In this document: in pieces, positions 5,350-10,407 of the stretch
Position numbering within the stretch: the first letter of the stretch is position 1
How the letters are laid out: each line of letters opens with the position of its first letter
Assembly: GCA_903921405.1 (NCBI GenBank)
Contig: CAIXPV010000027.1
Coordinates: 1-10,407 of the forward strand
DNA length: 10,407 nt
Origin: an uncultured Actinomycetes bacterium
GTDB lineage: Bacteria; Actinomycetota; Actinomycetes; Nanopelagicales; Nanopelagicaceae
Direction: 5' to 3'
The notes under the pieces: generated by a model
Databases searched by the model: none
What the model was told of the DNA's origin: nothing
Seen by the model: only the letters and a program-made list of their open reading frames with translations
Translations under genes and position numbers: made by a program

Positions 5350-7728
5350 TTACTGCTGCAAGACCATTGTGCTTTGTGGACCAACGTTTACGGTGGCCAT
5401 GTTTGCACTGCTGATGACGCTGGTTCCGGCCTTATCGCCTGACACCACGATGGACCATTTACCAGCCTTAGGCAGCTTCACATTTTGTGCAGTTGCATTG
5501 GGGTTATGAATCACCACAAAGCTGGCGACTTTATCGCCTACAGCCTTGCCGGCAATGGAGTACAGAACAACATTATTTGGCACGGTATAGAACTTTAAGT
5601 TCTTAACAACTTGTGCCTCGGTGCTCATTCTAAAAGCGGGGTGCGCTTTACGCAGAGCAATCAACCCTTGGAAGTACTTATAGGTTGTTAAATTCGTGGC
5701 CTTGGTATTCCACTTGATCGAGTTCACGGCATCGGATGACTTATAACTATTTTCATCGCCGTTTTTAGATCGCAAGAACTCTTGACCAGCTTGGATAAAT
5801 GGCAGGCCTTGTGCCAGCAATGCAATGGAAGATGCAAAACGCGCCATCTGTGCAACCTGTGCTGGATTGGCTGTTGGAACACTGGCAGTGATCTTGTCGG
5901 CCAACGTTAAGTTATCGTGCGATTCAACGTAGTTAACTGACTGTCCCGGAGCAATGGTTGTCCAATTTTGTGCAAACTGACCGGAGTAGTAAATATTTCC
6001 AGTAATACCAACCTGCACACTGTTAGTAGGTGAAGTTTTACCAGTGGCAAAACCCTGATCTAACTTATCAAAGACCGAGCCTTTAATTCCATCACGCAGT
6101 TGATCATTAAACATCGATACACCTGGCAACAGATCGATATTCATCTGCCCAGCTTTTTCCTTATCGGGCAAAGTACCCATGTTCCAACCCTCAGCGATAA
6201 CGATGATGCTCTTATCAATCTTCTTTAGTGCTGCAGAGATTGCAGTGACAGTATCGATATCCATCAAGCCCATCAGGTCAAAGCGGAAACCGTCGACGTT
6301 GTATTGAGTAGCCCAATACTTAACAGAGTCCACAATAAATTTACTAACCATCGGACGCTCTGATGCAACATCGTTACCACATCCACTGCCGCTAGTTAAG
6401 TTGCCGTTGTTATCGGTTCTAAAGAAATAGCCCGGCACAATTTGTTGCTCGCTAAATGATGGAGCGTTGAAAACATGGTTATAAACCACATCCATATTTA
6501 CCCGCAGCCCCTGGGTGTGCAGCGCCTGAATCGCTGATTTAAATTCGACGATACGAGTAGTTGGGTTGGTCGGATCAGAGCTATATGAGCCCTCGGGAAC
6601 GTTGTAATTCTGAGGGTCATAGCCCCAGTTAAAACTTGGATTGTTCTCATCCACCGATGCGTAATCAAAGACTGGCAACAGTTCAACGTGAGTCACGCCG
6701 AGATCCTTAATAGATGCAACTGCGGTAGATGTTCCGCCAACGCTGGTTTTTGGCTCAGTAAAGGCTAAAAACTTGCCGGCGTTACGTGCCTTCACTCCGC
6801 TGGATGCATCAATTGATAAATCGCGCACATGAAGTTCGTAAATAACTGCATCACTTGGCTTGCCACTAAATGCTGGCTTCTTAGTCGACCACCCTTTGGG
6901 ATTAGTCTTTGATAGATCTACAACGACTCCGCGCAGACCATTAACTGTTGTTGCACGTACATATGGATCAACGGCATCTCGCGTGACTCCATCAACTTTT
7001 ACGCGATATGTGTAAATCAAACCATTCTTGTCGCCATTAATTGCAGCGTTCCATGTTCCATTAACACTGGCCTTCATTGCAACAAGACTTGCGCTGGCAG
7101 CAGTGCTATCGGCCGATGCATATGTTGCAATCGAAACTGCGCTGGCAGTTGGAGCCCACACACGAAATGCCGTCTTGGCTTTGCTATATGTATTTCCTAA
7201 ATCATCACCTTTATATGTGTACTTCTTCGTAAAATTTAATGAGTCATATAACTTGGCCTGTGCAATTGCCGGATTAGCTTTCACCGGTTCGGTTGGTAGC
7301 GAGTAGTGAACTTCGGGATCTCCTTGGCGTAGCCAGACTTCGGCCTTGCCATTGGCATCGAAAATACTAATGAATCGATCATCACCAATATCTTTTTGCG
7401 CCCAATCATTGAGGCGAACAAGCACACCGATATCTTCAAAGCCCTTCATATCTGGAACTTCAAGAGTGAGAACTTTTCCAAATGCGTCATCTCCGTTGAA
7501 CTGCACACCCTTTGTATCCAACGTCTTATCATTAGTGTTGACTAACGAGTTTCTCCATAACCATAAGTTCCATCCTGTGTAATCTCCGGCAGGGCGCTGG
7601 TAGTGAATCACCAGCTTGACTACATCGGGGGCAGCTGCCGAACTAATAGATGGCAGGGCAAAGGCCGACAGCGCAATGGCCAATAGCGTTACAAGGGTTA
7701 AGCGGAAGGTTTTGGGTGCAGTTCTCAT
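5350..7728 (-). CDS. pulA: Secreted type I pullulanase (GH13, CBM41-CBM48)
   Basis: This 792-residue extracellular debranching enzyme hydrolyses alpha-1,6 links in pullulan, starch or glycogen fragments. The Sec signal peptide spans roughly 1-32 (basic start, hydrophobic core LTLVTLLAIALSAFAL, cut near SSAAAPD). An N-terminal CBM41 follows (VKLVIHYQRPAGDYTGWNL), then a CBM48-like domain (FRVWAPTASAV, near 190), then the GH13 barrel. The type I pullulanase signature NWGYDP is at 367-372. GH13 regions are DVVYNH (Asp413 to His418), GFRFD with nucleophile Asp484, IAEGWN with acid/base Glu513, and ESHDN with Asp605. A beta-sheet domain closes the protein. No lipobox or membrane anchor is visible, so it should be released. 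I prefer the ATG at 7728 to the GTG at 7734 because a -10 box lies six bases upstream of the ATG; the change is two residues. It lies 131 bases downstream of the subtilase gene on the same strand. Confidence 0.95.
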   Translation of the reverse strand: MRTAPKTFRLTLVTLLAIALSAFALPSISSAAAPDVVKLVIHYQRPAGDYTGWNLWLWRNSLVNTNDKTLDTKGVQFNGDDAFGKVLTLEVPDMKGFEDIGVLVRLNDWAQKDIGDDRFISIFDANGKAEVWLRQGDPEVHYSLPTEPVKANPAIAQAKLYDSLNFTKKYTYKGDDLGNTYSKAKTAFRVWAPTASAVSIATYASADSTAASASLVAMKASVNGTWNAAINGDKNGLIYTYRVKVDGVTRDAVDPYVRATTVNGLRGVVVDLSKTNPKGWSTKKPAFSGKPSDAVIYELHVRDLSIDASSGVKARNAGKFLAFTEPKTSVGGTSTAVASIKDLGVTHVELLPVFDYASVDENNPSFNWGYDPQNYNVPEGSYSSDPTNPTTRIVEFKSAIQALHTQGLRVNMDVVYNHVFNAPSFSEQQIVPGYFFRTDNNGNLTSGSGCGNDVASERPMVSKFIVDSVKYWATQYNVDGFRFDLMGLMDIDTVTAISAALKKIDKSIIVIAEGWNMGTLPDKEKAGQMNIDLLPGVSMFNDQLRDGIKGSVFDKLDQGFATGKTSPTNSVQVGITGNIYYSGQFAQNWTTIAPGQSVNYVESHDNLTLADKITASVPTANPAQVAQMARFASSIALLAQGLPFIQAGQEFLRSKNGDENSYKSSDAVNSIKWNTKATNLTTYKYFQGLIALRKAHPAFRMSTEAQVVKNLKFYTVPNNVVLYSIAGKAVGDKVASFVVIHNPNATAQNVKLPKAGKWSIVVSGDKAGTSVISSANMATVNVGPQSTMVLQQ

Positions 7729-7734
7729 GGGCAC

Positions 7735-7740
7735 AATTTA
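7735..7740 (-). promoter_or_regulatory. Candidate -10 box of pulA (leaderless start)
   Basis: On the - strand TAAATT fits TANNNT and ends six bases before the ATG at 7728, predicting a transcript that begins at the start codon. A possible -35 TTGGTA (7756-7761 on the - strand) is 15 bases away, shorter than ideal. No Shine-Dalgarno sequence is present before the ATG (TGTGCCC precedes it). Confidence 0.45.
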
Positions 7741-7748
7741 GTCGTAAG

Positions 7749-7763
7749 CCTTGAATACCAAGG
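7749..7763. promoter_or_regulatory. Inverted repeat over the pulA -35 region (possible operator)
   Basis: CCTTG (7749-7753) and CAAGG (7759-7763) are exact inverted copies separated by five bases. The repeat covers the proposed pulA -35 box, where a repressor would act. Arms of five bases can arise by chance, and no regulator gene is present in the window. Confidence 0.3.
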
Positions 7764-7774
7764 GTACTAACTGG

Positions 7775-7790
7775 CCGTATTGACCGTATT
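7775..7790. repeat. Direct repeat CCGTATT x2 upstream of pulA
   Basis: CCGTATT occurs at 7775-7781 and again at 7784-7790, a nine-base period (AATACGG twice when read toward pulA). It lies about 35-50 bases before the proposed pulA -10 box, a position suited to an activator. Only two short copies exist, so function is uncertain. Confidence 0.3.
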
Positions 7791-7859
7791 AGGGCATCGA
7801 TTTACCTAATTGTTATGTAGGTGCTCCCTTGCATATGAGCGTTGCAGAGCAGCGCGCAG

Positions 7860-10112
7860 TTATTTTTTCTGTGTCCATCCTGCAGGACACTTTGGAACAG
7901 CCCCGCTAGATTGCAACGTTAGTTTGCCTTTAACGCAAGTGATCGTAATCTTTTTTGTTGTCACTTTTTTATAGACAGCCAACTCTACTTTCAATAAAGC
8001 AATCTCCTTTGCCAGTGCACCAGATATTGCATTGGCTTCGGCACTTGCTTTAGCCAACGCATTTACTAGCGCAACTTCTGCATCGGCTGCCGCCCTTGAG
8101 AGTGCATTAACCAGTGCCGCTTCAGCTTGGATTTTGGCAATGGCTGCCGCCAGATCCGCCTCCGCCTTTGCTTTTGCCACAGCATTTAATAGCGCGACGT
8201 GTGCATCGGCTGCCGCCTTTGATAGTGCAGTAGCCAGTGCAGCATCGGCTTGAGCTTTGGCAAGTTCTTCTGCAGTTGAAACTGCTGACTTAACATCACC
8301 AAAGGCGAGCAAGTCAGCGCTGAGCGATTTATCAAGTAAAAGCGATTTTTGGATAACACCTAGAAATTCAGGCTGGTAATCGGCTGAAATGCGTTCGAGT
8401 CCTGATTCATATGCAGATTCTCCGGCTGTTGAAAAACTCCCCTTTGGAAAGTAATAAGTAGTGACATTTGAATAATCACCATTCTTATCAATTAATGTAA
8501 TTCTTAAAACGCCACCCGTACCAAAATCTTTTGGGATGCTCATCGTGTGTCTATCAGTTGTACTGCCAGTAATTAAACGCGCGATATATGCCGTTGAAGG
8601 GGAATCCGCCGGGCTGAACTCAATATAGGTACACGAAAGTCGAGTTGCATTTTGAATCCCCAAACCAAGGTCAACCAACTTGGCATTTAGTTTATTAACA
8701 CCAAGAATTTCGTAGTGCCCAAAATTCGGTGCCCTGATTGCCAATAGTTTGCCTGTGGGATTACACCAACTGCCTAAATTGCTGACAGGGAATGTCAGCG
8801 AAAGCTCCTTGATTGAAGTCACAGTGCCATCGGCTTCGATGGCCTCAACCTTCACGCTCAGATCAGTGCTATCGGTTGGTTTATTAAGGACTATTTCACC
8901 ATCGTCTCCAGGCAACAGTTGAGGCGTTTGGCCATTAACTGTAATTCTTACTTTCGCTGGCTTAACACCAACCGCCCAACTCAAAGTTACAGATTTTTCA
9001 GTTAGATTGCTTGAAGATATGGATTTGATTGACCCAAGTGCTTTAAGGTTCAAGATTTTCTGAACAAACTTATCAAAGTTCACTCTGCGCAAATCTTTAA
9101 TAACCACGTCATCAATTGACGTTGCCGTCGAACGTGCAATGGCTGTCAGTTCATCAACTGTTGAAGTAGGCGAAACACTGTGGCCAATGGCCATCATGGC
9201 CGCAATAACCGGCGCCGCAGCCGAGGTGCCCCCGAAGGAAGTCATCCACTCATCAAGTTTGGTTGGATCCTGTGGCACCGTCGCAGATTCAAACTCCGTT
9301 GGTGCCGCCAATGTTAAATTCTGTGCAACATTTGAATAGTTTGTGAACTTATCAGTAGGCAGTACCGCTCCAACACTTATAACAGCGTCTTCACAAGCAG
9401 GATGCGATATCTGGGTCAATCTTCCTCCATTGCCAGATGCAACAACCACCGCTACTCCTTGAGCTTTTATTTTCTTAATACCTGTCATCCAACTTTGATA
9501 TCCAGTGTCCTCTTGACAGTTTGCGAAAGTTCTAGGGAACCAATCGGCACCAAAAGACATATTTACTGCAGCAATATTATATTTTTTTGCGTTAGCTGCT
9601 ATCCAATCAAGCGGCGCCGTACTTTGCTGGTTAAACTTCATTGAAATAATTCGCACGCTTGGCGCAAACTCCAAAACCGCGCTGCTGACCATAGTTCCAT
9701 GGGCTGAGTCTTTATAAGGTGTTCCATCTTCATTCTTTTTGTACTCAGCTGCGCCAACACCTACATCCAAAGTCGCCTTAGCTTTGCATTGATACTGCAG
9801 ATCTTTAAGACCATCACTTGATGTACACACCTCTTGAATAATGCGTCCATCTAACTGCACATGCGAAGCTTGCGTGCCTTCATCCATGACAACAACGGAC
9901 ACTCCTTGCCCTGTGTATCCATGTTCAATCGTCCAGTCAGCGCCGATTTGTTCACGCGCAGTTGTTAGCGCAGGATGCGATGGTGCAAGGGGGAGTTCGG
10001 GCATCACTTTATTCAGTGCCGTCTGTATGGGATCCACATCGGCAAATACTGGCGCCGGTGAGATAAATGAGAATGCAATAGCCGACACAACAATCAATAC
10101 AGATTTACGCAC
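7860..10112 (-). CDS. Secreted subtilisin-family (S8) serine protease with Ala-rich repeat stalk and Cys-containing tail
   Basis: The protein has 750 residues from the GTG at 10112. That start follows GAGGAG by seven bases and gives a clean Sec signal (MRKSVLIVVSAIAFSFISPA, then PVFA, cleaved before DVDP). A TTG 57 bases upstream would add a polar leader and has no RBS. The catalytic domain shows Asp77 in VVVMDEGTQ (most relatives have DTG or DSG), His138 in SAHGTMV, oxyanion Asn228 in VASGNGG and Ser297 in FGGTSAAAP, so it should be active. A fibronectin/Ig-like beta segment lies near 365-450 and another beta-rich region near 455-560. Residues 618-700 are an Ala-rich helix made of two copies of a unit of about 41 residues. 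The tail contains ITCVKGKLT and PKCPAGW with Cys726 and Cys742. The chain is exported; the stalk may extend or oligomerise it and the tail may attach it to the envelope. No sortase motif or membrane anchor is visible. No clear terminator precedes pulA, so partial co-transcription is possible. Confidence 0.92.
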   Translation of the reverse strand: MRKSVLIVVSAIAFSFISPAPVFADVDPIQTALNKVMPELPLAPSHPALTTAREQIGADWTIEHGYTGQGVSVVVMDEGTQASHVQLDGRIIQEVCTSSDGLKDLQYQCKAKATLDVGVGAAEYKKNEDGTPYKDSAHGTMVSSAVLEFAPSVRIISMKFNQQSTAPLDWIAANAKKYNIAAVNMSFGADWFPRTFANCQEDTGYQSWMTGIKKIKAQGVAVVVASGNGGRLTQISHPACEDAVISVGAVLPTDKFTNYSNVAQNLTLAAPTEFESATVPQDPTKLDEWMTSFGGTSAAAPVIAAMMAIGHSVSPTSTVDELTAIARSTATSIDDVVIKDLRRVNFDKFVQKILNLKALGSIKSISSSNLTEKSVTLSWAVGVKPAKVRITVNGQTPQLLPGDDGEIVLNKPTDSTDLSVKVEAIEADGTVTSIKELSLTFPVSNLGSWCNPTGKLLAIRAPNFGHYEILGVNKLNAKLVDLGLGIQNATRLSCTYIEFSPADSPSTAYIARLITGSTTDRHTMSIPKDFGTGGVLRITLIDKNGDYSNVTTYYFPKGSFSTAGESAYESGLERISADYQPEFLGVIQKSLLLDKSLSADLLAFGDVKSAVSTAEELAKAQADAALATALSKAAADAHVALLNAVAKAKAEADLAAAIAKIQAEAALVNALSRAAADAEVALVNALAKASAEANAISGALAKEIALLKVELAVYKKVTTKKITITCVKGKLTLQSSGAVPKCPAGWTQKK
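8013..8261 (-). repeat. Tandem duplication (about 123 bp) encoding the Ala-rich stalk
   Basis: Within the subtilase gene, unit 1 (8139-8261, 41 codons) and unit 2 (8013-8138, 42 codons) encode matching segments: AKAQADAALATAL with AKIQAEAALVNAL, SKAAADAHVALLNAV with SRAAADAEVALVNAL, then AKAKAEAD with AKASAEAN. An identical 15-base block (GCATCGGCTGCCGCC on the + strand) appears at 8080 and 8203, exactly 123 bases apart. Each unit breaks into sub-blocks of 13, 15 and 13-14 residues with Ala and Leu on a regular stripe, predicting a long amphipathic helix or coiled coil. Confidence 0.85.
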
Positions 10113-10119
10113 GATGGGA

Positions 10120-10125
10120 CTCCTC
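10120..10125 (-). promoter_or_regulatory. Shine-Dalgarno sequence that sets the subtilase start
   Basis: GAGGAG on the - strand is followed by seven bases and then GTG (10112-10110). It is the clearest ribosome binding site in the window and decides the start in favour of GTG over the upstream TTG codons. Confidence 0.8.
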
Positions 10126-10147
10126 AAATATGTTATGCATGAAGTCT

Positions 10148-10162
10148 GCCAAGGAAATTGGC
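10148..10162. promoter_or_regulatory. Inverted repeat GCCAA-N5-TTGGC in the divergent promoter region
   Basis: Exact five-base arms with a five-base spacer lie about 35-50 bases before the subtilase start. The geometry equals that of the repeat before pulA, and both contain CCAAGG. It could be an operator for the subtilase gene; chance is not excluded. Confidence 0.25.
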
Positions 10163-10191
10163 TTTTCAAGTGTTTTAAAGGTCAACGTTTA

Positions 10192-10206
10192 GTTATGAGT
10201 GATAAC
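10192..10206. promoter_or_regulatory. Inverted repeat GTTAT-N5-ATAAC in the divergent promoter region
   Basis: Exact arms at 10192-10196 and 10202-10206 sit between the divergent subtilase and glycosyltransferase genes, where a regulator could act on either. Evidence is limited to the symmetry. Confidence 0.22.
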
Positions 10207-10265
10207 CCGCGCAATTGTGACCCAAAAAGCCACAGTTTTAGGGCAATCATTCGTGCCTGCTTACA

Positions 10266-10271
10266 TATACT
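10266..10271 (+). promoter_or_regulatory. -10 box of the MraY/WecA-like gene (leaderless start)
   Basis: TATACT differs from the TATAAT consensus at one base and ends six bases before the ATG at 10278. The bases in between (CGCCCC) hold no Shine-Dalgarno sequence, so the transcript probably starts at or next to the A of the ATG. No clear -35 box is seen. Confidence 0.6.
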
Positions 10272-10277
10272 CGCCCC

Positions 10278-10407
10278 ATGAGTTTTAGCGCCAGCCAATT
10301 CGCACTGTTGGGATTAATGGCCTTCGCACTTACCGGGCTTCTCACATGGCCCGTCAGAGCTCTGGCTATTCGCATTGGCGCTATGGATAAACCAAACCTT
10401 GAGCGCA
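10278..10407 (+). CDS. MraY/WecA-family undecaprenyl-phosphate sugar-1-phosphate transferase (3' partial)
   Basis: Forty-three residues are visible before the window ends. The protein begins MSFSASQFALLGLMAFALTG, a first membrane helix, and continues with WPVRALAIRIGAMDKPNLER. The stretch IRIGAMDKPN is typical of the first cytoplasmic loop of the WecA/TagO/Rfe branch of glycosyltransferase family 4, where R-LG-VD-P--RK-H normally precedes a PxxGG motif. Such enzymes attach GlcNAc-1-phosphate or a related sugar phosphate to undecaprenyl phosphate to start cell-wall or surface polysaccharide synthesis. The catalytic Asp residues lie beyond the window, so the sugar cannot be assigned and MraY itself is not strictly excluded. 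The gene is divergent from the subtilase. Confidence 0.75.
   Translation, partial: MSFSASQFALLGLMAFALTGLLTWPVRALAIRIGAMDKPNLER

Noticed and set aside
7804..7822. ACCTA...TAGGT hairpin as subtilase terminator
   Set aside because: Only five base pairs with a nine-base loop and no T run on the - strand; too weak to call.
7836..7910. A 24-codon + strand open frame overlapping the end of the subtilase gene
   Set aside because: No RBS, no recognisable product, and mostly antisense to a certain gene.
8032..8253. An Ala/Ser-rich + strand open frame opposite the subtilase stalk
   Set aside because: It mirrors the GC-rich alanine codons of the repeat on the other strand, has no RBS, and its composition is explained by the real gene.
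8013..8261. Repeat region as a CRISPR or mobile repeat
   Set aside because: The repeat is in frame, contiguous and codes for a helical protein segment; there are no spacers and no cas genes.
10110..10169. TTG at 10169 as the subtilase start
   Set aside because: It lacks a Shine-Dalgarno sequence and would place 19 polar residues before the signal peptide, whereas GTG at 10112 has GAGGAG seven bases upstream.

Overview
The window looks like a chromosomal segment of a low-GC actinobacterium (mid-40s percent GC by eye). Three things point that way: a thymidylate kinase fused behind an MFS-type membrane domain, a delta-prime clamp-loader gene directly after it, and a secreted peptidase of the actinobacterial tripeptidyl-aminopeptidase type. 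A planktonic lineage such as the freshwater Nanopelagicales (acI) or a similar streamlined group is my best guess. That is inference from gene style, not proof.

Layout. On the left, three + strand genes are packed with overlaps: the 3' part of an MFS/dTMP kinase fusion (1-1078), holB (1075-2214) and a lipoprotein serine peptidase (2196-3707). A VOC/glyoxalase-like protein follows (3762-4406), then a perfect palindrome, a tRNA-Thr(CGT) (4443-4515) and a small NYN/PIN-like nuclease (4588-5232). A strong hairpin at 5239-5264 lies between this + strand block and two convergent - strand genes. These are a secreted type I pullulanase (5350-7728) and, upstream of it, a secreted subtilisin-family protease (7860-10112) with an alanine-rich repeat stalk and a two-cysteine C-terminal tail. 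A divergent + strand gene, a MraY/WecA-like undecaprenyl-phosphate sugar-phosphate transferase, starts at 10278 and runs off the window.

How the genes relate. tmk and holB supply DNA replication: dTTP synthesis and clamp loading. The peptidase, pullulanase and subtilase are all exported hydrolases, suggesting degradation of external peptides and alpha-glucans. No transporter or dedicated regulator for them lies in the window. The NYN protein next to the tRNA is an isolated RNase candidate.

Regulation. Three coding genes and the tRNA have a -10-like hexamer ending 6-7 bases before the first base of the ATG or of the mature RNA. This suggests leaderless transcription. In contrast, the subtilase has a clear Shine-Dalgarno sequence, which fixes its GTG start. 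I see no CRISPR array, insertion sequence, phage gene or recognisable defence operon. The least explained elements are the repeat stalk plus Cys tail of the subtilase, the histone-H1-like tail on the kinase, and the apparently leaderless tRNA.
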